NCBI RefSeq assembly: GCF_039530225.1
Contig: NZ_BAAAOH010000001.1
Span: 1,736,001 to 1,800,000, forward strand
Direction of reading: 5' to 3'
Length of the DNA: 64,000 bases
Source: Microbacterium pumilum
Lineage (GTDB): Bacteria; Actinomycetota; Actinomycetes; Actinomycetales; Microbacteriaceae
In this document: positions 50,646 to 60,978 of the stretch, one piece after another
Layout of the letters: each line of letters opens with the position of its first letter
Position numbering within the stretch: position 1 is the stretch's first letter
Translations under genes and position numbers: made by a program
The notes under the pieces: model-generated
The model's input: only the letters and a program-made list of their open reading frames with translations
Told to the model about the DNA's origin: nothing
The model's database searches: none

Positions 50646-51758
50646 GTGCTCATCTCTTCCACAATCGCCGTCGCAACCACAGGTCCGATCCGCACCACCT
50701 ACGCCCGCACCGGCGACTTTCCACCGATCACGAAGGCGTACACCGAGGTGTCGCAGGTCGTGAAGGAGACGGGACTCCTCGCGCGCACGCCATGGTTCTA
50801 CTCCATCCTCGGAACCGTGCTCGCTCTCGCCCTCGGCGGAGCCATCACCGGGTTCATCCTGCTGGGAGACAGCTGGTTCCAGCTCCTCATCGCGGGTGCG
50901 CTCGGCATCATCCTGACCCAGGTCGCCTTCATCACGCACGAAGCGTCGCACCGCACGATCCTCACCTCAGGCACAGCGAACGACCGCCTCGGTCGAATCC
51001 TCGCGGCCGGCGTCGTCGGCATCAGCCACTCGTGGTGGGTGAGCAAGCACTCGCGTCACCACGCCAACCCGAACCGCATCGGCAAGGACCCCGACATCGA
51101 GATCGACACGGTCTCGTTCATCGAGGAGGATGCCGCCAAGGCCAAGGGTCTGCACGCATTCATCACCCGCCGGCAGGGCTGGCTGTTCTTCCCGCTGCTC
51201 ACGCTCGAGGGCCTGAACCTGCACGCGCTGGGCATCAAGCATCTGGTCGGGCGCGGCGACGTGAAGGCACGCTGGACCGAGCTCGCGCTCGTCGCCGTCC
51301 ACTTCACGATCTACCTCGGGGCTCTGTTCTGGCTGCTGCCGCTCGGCATGGCCTTCGCGTTCCTCGGTGTGCAGCTCGCCGTGTTCGGCGTGTACATGGG
51401 CGCCAGCTTCGCCCCGAACCACAAAGGGATGCCGATCATCGACCGTGATGCGAAGCTCGACTTCTTCACCAAGCAGGTCCGTACCTCGCGCAACATCTCG
51501 GGCGGCTGGTGGGCGACGGGGCTCATGGGCGGCCTCAACTACCAGATCGAGCATCACCTGTTCCCGAGCATGCCGCGCCCGCACCTCGCGAAGGCCCGCG
51601 AGATCGTGCGTGAGCACTGTGCCGCGCTCGGAGTGCCCTATACCGAGACGACGCTCATCCGCTCGTACGGCATCGTCATCGAGTATCTGAACCGCGTCGG
51701 CCTCGCTGCGCGCGACCCGTTCGACTGTCCCATGGTCGGACAGTTCCGGCGCGTCTGA
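50646..51758 (+). CDS. Membrane fatty-acid desaturase (acyl-CoA or acyl-lipid type)
   Basis: A di-iron membrane desaturase of about 370 residues. The three His boxes are H-E-A-S-H (about 98-102), H-S-R-H-H (about 135-139) and Q-I-E-H-H (about 300-304), with four or more helices. It introduces a double bond into fatty acyl chains, with a likely role in membrane fluidity. GTG 50646 gives V-L-I-S-S-T-I; the start is not certain as the ribosome site is weak. It is transcribed away from the STAND gene, and a tandem terminator and a cold-shock gene lie at its end, which fits a low-temperature response. Confidence 0.9.
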   Translation: MLISSTIAVATTGPIRTTYARTGDFPPITKAYTEVSQVVKETGLLARTPWFYSILGTVLALALGGAITGFILLGDSWFQLLIAGALGIILTQVAFITHEASHRTILTSGTANDRLGRILAAGVVGISHSWWVSKHSRHHANPNRIGKDPDIEIDTVSFIEEDAAKAKGLHAFITRRQGWLFFPLLTLEGLNLHALGIKHLVGRGDVKARWTELALVAVHFTIYLGALFWLLPLGMAFAFLGVQLAVFGVYMGASFAPNHKGMPIIDRDAKLDFFTKQVRTSRNISGGWWATGLMGGLNYQIEHHLFPSMPRPHLAKAREIVREHCAALGVPYTETTLIRSYGIVIEYLNRVGLAARDPFDCPMVGQFRRV

Positions 51759-51782
51759 CCTCGACGCCCGCCCGGCAAAGAC

Positions 51783-51815
51783 GAAGGCCGCCCCGCGTGA
51801 TGCGGAGCGGCCTTC
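51783..51815. terminator. Bidirectional hairpin terminator, copy 1
   Basis: GAAGGCCGC...GCGGCCTTC stem with inner CGC/GCG pairs, located between the convergent desaturase and cold-shock genes. The same hairpin is repeated at 51832-51864. Confidence 0.8.
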
Positions 51816-51831
51816 TCCGTGTGCCGACGAC

Positions 51832-51864
51832 GAAGGCCGCCCCGCGTGATGCGGAGCGGCCTTC
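51832..51864. terminator. Bidirectional hairpin terminator, copy 2
   Basis: Identical 33-base hairpin to copy 1, 49 bases further on and eight bases beyond the cold-shock gene stop. On the minus strand it ends in a CTTC run. Confidence 0.8.
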
Positions 51865-51872
51865 GTGGTGAA

Positions 51873-52079
51873 TCAGACGGGGCGGATGTTCTCGGCCTGC
51901 GGACCCTTGGGGCCACGGGCGACATCGAACTCGACGCGCTGGTTCTCTTCGAGGGTGCGGTAGCCACCCGTCTCGACGATGGCGCTGAAGTGCGCGAACA
52001 CGTCGGGCGACGAGTCATCGGGAGCGATGAAGCCATAGCCCTTTTCAGCGTTGAACCACTTGACGATTCCAGTTGCCAT
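51873..52079 (-). CDS. Cold-shock protein (CspA family)
   Basis: A 68-residue single-domain RNA chaperone: [18 protein letters not shown] (RNP1) and D-V-F-A-H-F (RNP2). It is the usual length. The gap to the next gene upstream (52080-52243) is long enough for the structured leader typical of csp genes, and a GAAAGTAGATAG stretch precedes the ATG. The gene converges on the desaturase across two copies of a terminator. Confidence 0.96.
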   Translation of the reverse strand: MATGIVKWFNAEKGYGFIAPDDSSPDVFAHFSAIVETGGYRTLEENQRVEFDVARGPKGPQAENIRPV

Positions 52080-52243
52080 TTCTATCTACTTTCGTTCGAG
52101 GGATGCTCGACCCGGAACTCGGGACGAACGGTGTGATGGGCAGCAGCTGGTGCCGCCGGGAGGGACGCGGGGCCGGGAGTTGACGCCGGCGCGAACACGC
52201 GGAAACGATCAAAACGAGCGGATCTTACTTCCGAGCATACAGG

Positions 52244-53188
52244 TCAGGCGCCGGCCGCGCTCCACGAGAGCGATTCGATGTAACGAAGGAGCACCCCTTC
52301 GCGCAGCGCCCAGGGCGAAACTTCGAGCTCGTCGGCATCCATCGCCTTCATCGCCTCGTGCAGCACGACGGCCGCGGCCACGATCTGGAACGTGCGATCC
52401 GCGGTGATTCCGGGCAGTTCCGCGCGGGCGGATGCGGGGATGCGGGCAAGCCGCGGGATCCACGAACCGAGCGAGGCGCGGGGGAGCAGCATCCGCTCGA
52501 TGCCCGACCAGCCCGGCACCGGGTAGCCCACGAGCTTCGCCAGGGAGCGGATGGCCTTCGATGAGCCGACGACGTGGTCGGGGCGCTCGAGCGCGCGGAA
52601 TGACCCGGCGACCGGCGCGAGGGTCGCCCTGGCGTGGGCGCGCAAGAGGTCCACGGCCGCCTCGCCCGGCGGGTCGTCGGGCAGATGCGAGATCGTCATA
52701 CGGCCGGCACCCAGTGGGACGGATGCCGCGGCCTCCGGCAGTTCGTCGGCTCCGGCGGCGATCTCGAGGGATCCGCCGCCGATGTCGAACAGCAGGATCT
52801 GGCCGGCGGACCAGCCGAACCAGCGCCGGACGGCGAGGAAGGTGTAGCGGGCCTCCGTCTCGCCGCCGAGCACCTGCAGTGGCTGGCCGAGCGCCGCCTC
52901 GATGCGCGCGATCACGTCCGGCCCGTTCGCAGCCTCGCGCACCGCCGAGGTGGCGGTCGCGAGCAGCTCGTCGACGTTCTCGTCGGCTGCGGTGCGGCGC
53001 GCCTCGTCTACCGCGAGCTCGAGCGCGCTGACGCCCTCTTCCGAGATCGCCCCATCCGGCCCGAGGTAGCGCATCAGGCGCAGCACCGTGCGCCGGCTGG
53101 TCGTCGCGAGGGGGCGGCCGCCCGGCCGCACATCCGCGATGAGCAGATGGACGGTGTTCGAGCCGATGTCGAGGACTCCGAGGCGCAC
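52244..53188 (-). CDS. Ppx/GppA-family exopolyphosphatase/pppGpp phosphatase-like protein
   Basis: A 314-residue ASKHA-fold phosphatase acting on polyphosphate or (p)ppGpp. Motifs: V-L-D-I-G-S-N-T-V-H-L-L (phosphate 1), A-T-S-A-V-R-E-A, L-L-F-D-I-G-G-G-S-L-E and V-G-S-S-K-A. The length fits the short actinobacterial Ppx1-type proteins without the C-terminal HD domain. The GTG start is leaderless behind TACTCT. Divergent from coaA. Confidence 0.9.
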   Translation of the reverse strand: MRLGVLDIGSNTVHLLIADVRPGGRPLATTSRRTVLRLMRYLGPDGAISEEGVSALELAVDEARRTAADENVDELLATATSAVREAANGPDVIARIEAALGQPLQVLGGETEARYTFLAVRRWFGWSAGQILLFDIGGGSLEIAAGADELPEAAASVPLGAGRMTISHLPDDPPGEAAVDLLRAHARATLAPVAGSFRALERPDHVVGSSKAIRSLAKLVGYPVPGWSGIERMLLPRASLGSWIPRLARIPASARAELPGITADRTFQIVAAAVVLHEAMKAMDADELEVSPWALREGVLLRYIESLSWSAAGA

Positions 53189-53194
53189 GGGTCG

Positions 53195-53200
53195 AGAGTA
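53195..53200 (-). promoter_or_regulatory. -10 box TACTCT of the leaderless Ppx/GppA gene
   Basis: Minus-strand TACTCT, six bases before the GTG at 53188. Confidence 0.5.
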
Positions 53201-53250
53201 CAGCGGTCGACTCCCGGTACGGAGGCAGGCCGACGATGGAGCGGGGGCGC

Positions 53251-53256
53251 TAGCAT
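53251..53256 (+). promoter_or_regulatory. -10 box TAGCAT of leaderless coaA
   Basis: TAGCAT is followed by seven bases and the ATG at 53264. Confidence 0.55.
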
Positions 53257-53263
53257 GTTCGGG

Positions 53264-54220
53264 ATGACTGCCGAGCCTGCGCCCGCCGTCTCGCCGGCAC
53301 TCTCGCTCTATCGCGAGATCGACCGCGCCGAGTGGTCGCGGCTCGCGGCCGGTATGGCCCAGCCGCTCTCCGAGACCGAGGTCGTGCAGATCCGAGGGCT
53401 CGGCGATCGGCTCGACATCGCCGAGGTGTCCGAGGTCTATCTGCCTCTTTCGCGGCTGCTCTCGCTGTACGCCGAGACTACGAAGCGACTCGGCGCCGAC
53501 ACCGCGGCGTTCCTCTCGGATGCCGACTCGACGACGACGCCGTTCGTCGTGGCCGTCGCCGGCTCGGTCGCGGTGGGCAAATCCACGATCGCGCGTCTCC
53601 TGCGAGAGCTCATGAGCCGCTGGCCGGGCACGCCTCGCGTGGAGCTCGTCACGACAGACGGCTTCCTCTATCCGAACGCCGAGCTCGAGCGCCGGGGGCT
53701 CATGAGCCGCAAGGGCTTCCCCGAGTCGTACGACCGTCGCGCACTGCTGTCGTTCCTCACCGAGGTCAAGAGCGGAGCGCCCGAGGTGCGCGCACCGTTC
53801 TACTCGCACATGCGGTACGACATCGTGCCCGATGCGCACGTCACGCTGCGACGACCGGATGTCGTGATCGTCGAGGGCCTGAATGTGCTGCAGCCGCCAC
53901 CGAGCCCGAACGACGTCGCGGTGAGCGAGCTGTTCGACTTCTCGATCTACGTCGATGCCGACAGCGACCACATCACCCAGTGGTTCGTCGACCGGTTCCT
54001 GGCGCTCCGGCGCGGAGCGTTCAGCAATCCGAACTCGTTCTTCAACGTCTTCGCCCACCTCACCGACGAGGAGGCGATCACGATGGCGCTCGGATTCTGG
54101 AACGACATCAATCTGCCGAACCTGGAAGAGAACGTGCTGCCGACCAAGCATCGCGCGACCCTCGTGCTGGAGAAGTCGGCTGATCACGTCGTCGAGCGGG
54201 TTCTGCTGCGCAAGCTCTGA
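53264..54220 (+). CDS. coaA: Type I pantothenate kinase
   Basis: Phosphorylates pantothenate, the first step of coenzyme A synthesis. The 318-residue protein has the P-loop A-G-S-V-A-V-G-K-S-T, T-D-G-F-L-Y-P-N, the Y-D-I-V-P segment, V-I-V-E-G-L-N-V-L-Q and the terminal N-I-N-L-P-N-L-E-type stretch (D-I-N-L-P-N-L), all hallmarks of bacterial CoaA. The ATG start is leaderless. coaA beside glmS is common in Micrococcales. The N-terminus reads L-Y-R-E-I-D-R-A-E-W-S-R-L-A. Confidence 0.96.
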   Translation: MTAEPAPAVSPALSLYREIDRAEWSRLAAGMAQPLSETEVVQIRGLGDRLDIAEVSEVYLPLSRLLSLYAETTKRLGADTAAFLSDADSTTTPFVVAVAGSVAVGKSTIARLLRELMSRWPGTPRVELVTTDGFLYPNAELERRGLMSRKGFPESYDRRALLSFLTEVKSGAPEVRAPFYSHMRYDIVPDAHVTLRRPDVVIVEGLNVLQPPPSPNDVAVSELFDFSIYVDADSDHITQWFVDRFLALRRGAFSNPNSFFNVFAHLTDEEAITMALGFWNDINLPNLEENVLPTKHRATLVLEKSADHVVERVLLRKL

Positions 54221-54323
54221 GTCGTCGAGTGTCCGGCGCCTGCGTCAGGGGTGGGATCGGCGTCCCGGCCGGAACGTGGACGCGGGCGATTCTGGTGGCG
54301 CAACTGTTCTCTGTGTTCCTCAT

Positions 54324-54445
54324 TGAACTTCGCGCTCACACTGGCCGGAGAAGAATTCGGCCTCACATGACGCCGGGGCGTGAGCGCGAGGTTCGGGGGG
54401 AGTGTGAGTGCAAAGCTCCATAGGGGCGTGTGAGCGCGAAGTTCA
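54324..54445. repeat. GTGAGCGCGAAGTTC repeat cluster
   Basis: TGAACTTCGCGCTCACA (54324-54340) and its exact complement (54429-54445) form a 17-bp inverted repeat about 90 bases apart. Between them two decayed copies in the right arm's orientation lie at about 54379 (GTGAGCGCGAGGTTC) and 54402 (GTGTGAGTGCAAAGCTC). Confidence 0.75.
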
Positions 54446-54581
54446 TCAGCGCACAGAGAAGGTCTCGAAGTCGCCTATGCCGGACACGTGCCAAAGCTGA
54501 CAGCGCGGCCGGCGCTGCCGCATCCGCTCGTCGGCTCTCTGCCGACTCCGTTTGTACAGGCGCCTCGCATATCGCTCCGCC

Positions 54582-54587
54582 TACCAT
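54582..54587 (+). promoter_or_regulatory. -10 box TACCAT of leaderless glmS
   Basis: TACCAT is followed by six bases and the ATG at 54594. It rules out the upstream in-frame start at 54552. Confidence 0.55.
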
Positions 54588-54593
54588 GGGGGC

Positions 54594-56447
<1,854 letters not shown>

Positions 56448-56476
56448 CGATCTGACGGGCCGCGATAGTCTGGCGG

Positions 56477-56497
56477 ATGCCGGAGGCCCGGCGGTGA
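56477..56497 (+). CDS. Seven-codon (six-residue) leaderless mini-ORF before acpS
   Basis: TAGTCT (56466-56471) is followed by five bases and an ATG opening M-P-E-A-R-R-stop. If transcripts start here, ribosomes would first translate this peptide; acpS then uses its own AGGAGG site at 56508. It may be a chance consequence of promoter spacing. Confidence 0.25.
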   Translation: MPEARR

Positions 56498-56519
56498 GCC
56501 GCATGCGAGGAGGTGGCGG

Positions 56520-56939
56520 GTGATCGTGGGGATCGGCGTCGACATCGTCGACATCGCACGATTCGAACGCACGGTCGAGCGCACTCCTCGTCTGCTCGAC
56601 CGCATGTTCGGCCCGTCCGAACAGGCACTGCCGCTGCGCTCTCTCGCGGCGCGCTACGCGGCGCGCGAGGCCCTCATCAAGGCGCTCGGCGGGTCTGACG
56701 GACTGCAGTTCAAAGACGTGGAGATCACGCCTGACGCGTCGGGACAGCCGTGGTTCACCATCACCGGCTCGACCGCCGTATTCGTCGCCGACCGCGGCAT
56801 CACGACGATCCATCTCTCCATGTCGCACGACGCGGGCCTCGCGATCGCCTACGTCGTCGCTGAAGCCGAGGATGCGGCTCAGGCCGCCGGTTCCCGGGGC
56901 CCTGGGATCGAGGCGGCGACCACCGAGGCGGCGGGATGA
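56520..56939 (+). CDS. acpS: Holo-[acyl-carrier-protein] synthase
   Basis: Transfers 4'-phosphopantetheine from CoA to acyl carrier protein. The 139-residue protein starts M-I-V-G-I-G-V-D-I-V-D-I-A-R-F (metal Asp) and has R-Y-A-A-R-E-A-L-I-K-A-L-G-G (the E-x3-K motif) and I-H-L-S-M-S-H-D. About 20 extra Ala-rich residues end it. The GTG start has AGGAGG seven bases upstream. Its stop overlaps alr (ATGA). Confidence 0.95.
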   Translation: MIVGIGVDIVDIARFERTVERTPRLLDRMFGPSEQALPLRSLAARYAAREALIKALGGSDGLQFKDVEITPDASGQPWFTITGSTAVFVADRGITTIHLSMSHDAGLAIAYVVAEAEDAAQAAGSRGPGIEAATTEAAG

Positions 56940-58060
56940 GCAGTCTCCCCGCCGGCGTGATGCGCGAGGCCATCATCGACGTCGGCGCGATCACGGCCAA
57001 TGTGCGCCACCTCCGCCGGCTGACCGCCTCCGAGGTGATCGCCGTCGTGAAGGCCGACGGGTACGGCCACGGTGCCGCGCGGGCCGCAATCGCGGCACTT
57101 GCGGGTGGCGCGAGCCGACTCGGCGTCGCCGACATCGGCGAGGCGCTCGAACTGCGGCGCGCCGGCATCGTGGCGCCGATCCTCGCGTGGCTCCACGCGC
57201 CTGGCGTTTCGTTCACCGAGGCAGCCGCAGCGGGGATCGAGCTCGGCATCTCGAGCTTCGATCAGCTGCTCCAGGCAGCGGCTGCGGCAGCGGCTGATCG
57301 CCCCGTCGGTGTGCACCTCAAGATCGAGACCGGGCTCGCGCGCAACGGCATCGCCCCCGAAGAGACCGGACGCGTGTTCGCCGAAGCCGCACGCCTCGAG
57401 CGGATCGGCAAGCTGCGCGTCGTCGCCCTGTTCAGCCACCTGTCCAACACCTCGGCCGACGACGATCGAGCGGCGCTCGCCGCATTCCACGATGCGGTCG
57501 GGGTCGCGGCATCCCTCGGCGTCGCCCCGCCCCTTCGCCATATCGCCGCCACTCACGCCGCCATCGAGCTGCCCGAGGCCCGGCTCGGCTGCGTGCGCGT
57601 GGGCATCGGGATGTACGGGCTGTCACCGTTCGCCGGCCGCACGTCGGCCGAGCTGGGACTGCAGCCCGCCATGACACTGCGCGCCTCCGTTGCCGCGGTC
57701 CGCCGGGTGCCCGCCGGTCACGGCGTCTCGTACGGGTACGACTACCGCACCGATCGCGAGACCACCCTCGCCCTCGTCCCGCTGGGGTACGCCGACGGAG
57801 TCCCGCGGCAGGCGTCGGGGGCCGGTCCGGTCATGATCGGCGGGAGTCGGTTCCGGGTCGCTGGGCGCATTGCAATGGACCAGTTCGTCGTCGACGTGGG
57901 CGACCATCCGGTCGCGGTCGGCGACGAGGCGGTGCTCTTCGGCGATCCCACACTCGGTGCCCCGCCGGCGGACGAGTGGGCGGATGCCGCGGGCACGATC
58001 AACTACGAGATCGTCACGCGCATCGGGCCACGAGTGCGGCGCCGGCAGGTCTCGGCATGA
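56936..58060 (+). CDS. alr: Alanine racemase
   Basis: PLP enzyme giving D-alanine for peptidoglycan. Of 374 residues, Lys39 in A-V-V-K-A-D-G-Y-G-H-G binds PLP. Other hallmarks are H-L-K-I-E-T-G-L-A-R-N-G, R-V-G-I-G-M-Y-G and the second catalytic Tyr region (V-S-Y-G-Y-D-Y-R). ATG overlaps the acpS stop; its own stop overlaps tsaE (ATGA). The acpS-alr-tsaE chain is standard for the phylum. Confidence 0.96.
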   Translation: MSSLPAGVMREAIIDVGAITANVRHLRRLTASEVIAVVKADGYGHGAARAAIAALAGGASRLGVADIGEALELRRAGIVAPILAWLHAPGVSFTEAAAAGIELGISSFDQLLQAAAAAAADRPVGVHLKIETGLARNGIAPEETGRVFAEAARLERIGKLRVVALFSHLSNTSADDDRAALAAFHDAVGVAASLGVAPPLRHIAATHAAIELPEARLGCVRVGIGMYGLSPFAGRTSAELGLQPAMTLRASVAAVRRVPAGHGVSYGYDYRTDRETTLALVPLGYADGVPRQASGAGPVMIGGSRFRVAGRIAMDQFVVDVGDHPVAVGDEAVLFGDPTLGAPPADEWADAAGTINYEIVTRIGPRVRRRQVSA

Positions 58061-58560
58061 GCGGACTCGACCGCCTCGTCGGGCGGCATGAGATCGCAAC
58101 GCCGGACGACATGGAGGCGCTCGGCGCGCAGATGGGCGGGATGCTGCGCCCCGGCGACCTCGTCGTGCTGACCGGTCCGCTCGGGGCCGGCAAGACGACA
58201 CTCACACGGGGCATCGCCGGCGGACTCGGCGTGCGCGGGCCGGTGCAGAGCCCGACGTTCGTGATCGCGCGGACGCATCCGTCTCTCGTCGGCGGCGCAC
58301 CTCTCGTGCACGTCGATGCGTACCGCCTCGGTTCGGCGGTCGAGCTCGACGACATCGACATCGACCTCGACAACTCGGTGGTGGTCGTGGAGTGGGGACG
58401 CGGGATGGTGGATGGGCTCCGCGACGCGTGGTGGGAGGTCGACCTCGAGCGCCCCACCGGGGGCCGAGGAGCCGACACGATGTGCGGCGACCGGTCGCGC
58501 GTCTCCATCGAACTCGACGCCGACGCTCCCCGCATCGCGACGATCACGCGCCGCCCGTAG
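58057..58560 (+). CDS. tsaE: tRNA threonylcarbamoyladenosine biosynthesis ATPase TsaE
   Basis: ATPase that works with TsaB and TsaD to make t6A37 in ANN-decoding tRNAs. The 167-residue protein has Walker A G-P-L-G-A-G-K-T-T (40-48), S-P-T-F-V-I and H-V-D-A-Y-R-L, then V-V-V-E-W-G. ATG overlaps the alr stop as ATGA. tsaB, rimI and tsaD follow after one convergent gene, as often seen in Micrococcales. Confidence 0.95.
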   Translation: MSGLDRLVGRHEIATPDDMEALGAQMGGMLRPGDLVVLTGPLGAGKTTLTRGIAGGLGVRGPVQSPTFVIARTHPSLVGGAPLVHVDAYRLGSAVELDDIDIDLDNSVVVVEWGRGMVDGLRDAWWEVDLERPTGGRGADTMCGDRSRVSIELDADAPRIATITRRP

Positions 58561-58664
58561 CCTCACCCACGAGAGACCACCCCTCCTCGCCCGGTCCACC
58601 CGCTCTGGCGCGGAGTGGATTGGACGACGTGCCCCTGTCGTCCGGTCGCTGCGGGGAATGCCGG

Positions 58665-59690
58665 TCACGCGGCGACGAGCGGGCGGGCGGCCGGAACAGT
58701 CTCCGCCCCACCGCGGACGGTGGCGGGGACTCCGCGACGCGCGGCCTCCTGCCGCTTCACCAGGGCAATCGCCGCCAGCACCGCGTCCGGCCGCTCGATG
58801 TGGGCGAAATGGCCGGCATCCGGTACGCGCAACTCCGCGAACCTGCCGATCAGCGAGCCGAAGGCGGCGGCATCCCCCGCGCCGGCGAAGACGTCCTGGA
58901 CGCCGCGAATCCCCCAGACGGGGCATTCGATCCGCCGCCAACTCTCGGTGTCGTGCGCAGCCGCGATGCGTGCCGCCCGCGTGAAGGCGGCTGGACGGAT
59001 CTCGACCGCCAGAGCGTCGATCACCGAGCGGTGGATACGGCGGGGCTGCGCGAAGAGCGGGGCAGCGAGCGTGGCGAGCACGCCGATCCGGTGGAGACCC
59101 CGCACGAGCGCCCTGCCGGCCGCGCCCAGCAGCCGCACAACGCGCATCGTCGCGAGCATTCCGGCGAATGCGAGGAGCTTCGCGCCGCCTCGGACCGGCC
59201 GTCGGATCGCGTCGAGTACGCCGACGCCGGTGCCCGACACGAGCACGATGCCCGTCGTCGTCGACGGCTCGCGCGACGCGAGGTCGAGTGCGATGAATCC
59301 TCCCAATGAGTGGCCGATGACGCGCCACGAGCTGTAGCCGAGTGTGCGGGCAACCGTTGCGACGGCCCGCGATACGTCTGCCGCGCTCGCGTCGCCGCTC
59401 AGCGTCCCGCTCTCTCCCCACCCGGGCAGATCGAGGACGATGAGGTCGGCGAGTGGTTTGGAGGAGCGATCGGATGCCACGATCAACGGCGTCCACGTGC
59501 TCCAGGAACCCGCCGCGCCGTGGAGCAGGATCGTGGCAGTCGCGTTCTTGTCGGGATCCGCGGTTCGTCGGCCGGCTCGAACGACGATCCGGCCGAGCTC
59601 TGTGGCGACGCCGCTCCGGCGCAGGCCGAGCGCACGCTCGTTGAGCACGAGGGCGGGGGATCGTCGGGCTTCGGGGGTGAGGGCGTCCAC
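58665..59690 (-). CDS. Alpha/beta-hydrolase fold protein
   Basis: About 341 residues with a classic alpha/beta-hydrolase layout: L-L-H-G-A-A-G-S-W (oxyanion), D-L-P-G-W-G-E-S, nucleophile elbow G-H-S-L-G-G, acid region W-G-I-R-G-V-Q-D-V-F and catalytic His in D-A-G-H-F-A-H-I-E-R-P. The start is uncertain; GTG 59690 is the first reasonable one, since upstream sequence is Arg/Pro-rich. No signal peptide. The specific substrate is unknown. It is inserted on the opposite strand between tsaE and tsaB. Confidence 0.85.
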   Translation of the reverse strand: MDALTPEARRSPALVLNERALGLRRSGVATELGRIVVRAGRRTADPDKNATATILLHGAAGSWSTWTPLIVASDRSSKPLADLIVLDLPGWGESGTLSGDASAADVSRAVATVARTLGYSSWRVIGHSLGGFIALDLASREPSTTTGIVLVSGTGVGVLDAIRRPVRGGAKLLAFAGMLATMRVVRLLGAAGRALVRGLHRIGVLATLAAPLFAQPRRIHRSVIDALAVEIRPAAFTRAARIAAAHDTESWRRIECPVWGIRGVQDVFAGAGDAAAFGSLIGRFAELRVPDAGHFAHIERPDAVLAAIALVKRQEAARRGVPATVRGGAETVPAARPLVAA

Positions 59691-59785
59691 ATCGGTTGTT
59701 CGACGCCGAGGCCCGGTCGGTTTCGCTGAACCGCACCTTGGTGCCCACGGACCCCTGGCCCCGAAGCCGCAGCAGCCACGACGAC

Positions 59786-59791
59786 TAACCT
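59786..59791 (+). promoter_or_regulatory. -10 box TAACCT of leaderless tsaB
   Basis: TAACCT is followed by six bases and the GTG at 59798. Confidence 0.55.
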
Positions 59792-59797
59792 GGAACG

Positions 59798-60457
59798 GTG
59801 ATCCTCGGCATCGACACCTCGCTCGGCACCGCCGTCGCGGTGGTCGAGGCGGACGGCATGGTGCGGTCGCAGGTCGAGAGCACCGACCCGCGCGGCCACG
59901 CCGAGCTGATCGGGTCTCTCCTCGAACAGGCCCTCGCCGAGGCATCGGTCCGGCCGGCCGACATCACGCATGTCGCGGCGGGAATGGGTCCGGGGCCCTT
60001 CACCGGCCTTCGCGTCGGTATCGCTGCGGCTCGCACTTTCGCGCTCGGCCGCGGGATCCCGGTCATTCCCGTGGTCAGCCACGACGCGGTCGCGCTCGAA
60101 CTGGTGCTGCACGCCGCGCTGACCGGTGGATTCGACAACGCAGCGGATGAGGCCTTCGCGGTCGTGACCGACGCCCGCCGGCGCGAGTTCGCGTACTCCG
60201 TCTACCGCGGAACCGACGACGACGGGCTGCCCGTGCGCGTGGTCGAATCCGCGCTCGCGCCCCGCGAGTCGCTCGACGGCATCCTTGCGGCGATGGGAGT
60301 CGTACGCCGCGACGCCGATCGCATCCCCGCCGCCATGCTCGCGCTGGCAGCCGGCCGCGCACTGGCCGCCGGACGCGTGATCGGGCCGGCAGACGCTCTC
60401 TACCTGCGCTCGCCCGACGTCACCCTCTCGACCGGACCGAAGCGGGTGACCGCATGA
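59798..60457 (+). CDS. tsaB: tRNA threonylcarbamoyladenosine biosynthesis protein TsaB
   Basis: Non-catalytic ASKHA partner of TsaD in t6A synthesis. The 219-residue protein begins I-L-G-I-D-T-S-L-G-T-A-V-A-V-V and has the family block G-M-G-P-G-P-F-T-G-L-R-V-G-I-A-A-A. It ends with Y-L-R-S-P-D. It starts a four-gene operon with rimI, tsaD and a membrane protein gene, each overlapping the next by four bases. Confidence 0.94.
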   Translation: MILGIDTSLGTAVAVVEADGMVRSQVESTDPRGHAELIGSLLEQALAEASVRPADITHVAAGMGPGPFTGLRVGIAAARTFALGRGIPVIPVVSHDAVALELVLHAALTGGFDNAADEAFAVVTDARRREFAYSVYRGTDDDGLPVRVVESALAPRESLDGILAAMGVVRRDADRIPAAMLALAAGRALAAGRVIGPADALYLRSPDVTLSTGPKRVTA

Positions 60458-60978
60458 CCGCTCGGCGGGCCACGCTCGACGACCTGGAATCGATCATGGT
60501 GCTCGAGCGGGCGTCCTTTCCGACCGACGCATGGTCGGACGCCATGATGCGCGAAGAGCTCGCCTCGCCGCACAGCTGGTACGTCGTCGTCGAAGAGGCC
60601 GGGAATCTCGTCGGCTATGCGGGGCTGCGCGCACCCCTCGGGGCATCGGATGCCGACATCCAGACGATCGCCATCGCCGAGGGATCCCGTGGCCGGGGTC
60701 GCGGGCGTGCACTCCTCGCGACCCTGCTGGCCGAGGCGGCACGGCGCGGTGCGGCCGTCGTGTTCCTCGAGGTCCGCGCCGACAACCCGGCCGCTCAGGC
60801 CCTCTACGCGTCGGAGGGATTCGTCGAACTCGGTCGACGACCGCGGTACTACCAGCCCGATGACGTCGACGCCATCGTGATGCGCCTCGACCTGCCGGCT
60901 TGGGTGGCGCGCCCGCGCGCCGACGGCGGAGCCTCCGCTGCCGACGCCGGCGCTGTGGATGCGGGGGCTTGCACGTGA
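60454..60978 (+). CDS. rimI: Ribosomal-protein-alanine N-acetyltransferase RimI-like
   Basis: GNAT enzyme predicted to acetylate the N-terminal alanine of S18 or other proteins. The 174-residue protein has [10 protein letters not shown] (acetyl-CoA loop), [16 protein letters not shown] and [12 protein letters not shown]. About 20 extra Ala/Asp-rich residues precede the stop. ATG overlaps the tsaB stop. The stop lies directly before a CTTCGACAGGCTCAG repeat that begins the tsaD coding region. Confidence 0.92.
   Translation: MTARRATLDDLESIMVLERASFPTDAWSDAMMREELASPHSWYVVVEEAGNLVGYAGLRAPLGASDADIQTIAIAEGSRGRGRGRALLATLLAEAARRGAAVVFLEVRADNPAAQALYASEGFVELGRRPRYYQPDDVDAIVMRLDLPAWVARPRADGGASAADAGAVDAGACT

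Larger units (their letters stand above)
54221..54593. other. coaA-glmS intergenic region with repeats
   Basis: A 373-base gap without a gene. It carries the GTGAGCGCGAAGTTC repeat cluster (54324-54445) and the glmS -10 box. No glmS ribozyme was recognised, and none is expected in this phylum. Confidence 0.5.

Noticed and set aside
52634..53263. Plus-strand frame fused in front of coaA
   Set aside because: It is the antisense of the Ppx/GppA gene; coaA has its own leaderless promoter at 53251-53256.
58003..59748. 581-codon Arg/Pro-rich minus-strand frame
   Set aside because: Composition is that of an out-of-frame shadow in high-GC DNA; it covers tsaE and the alpha/beta hydrolase, which have clear motifs.
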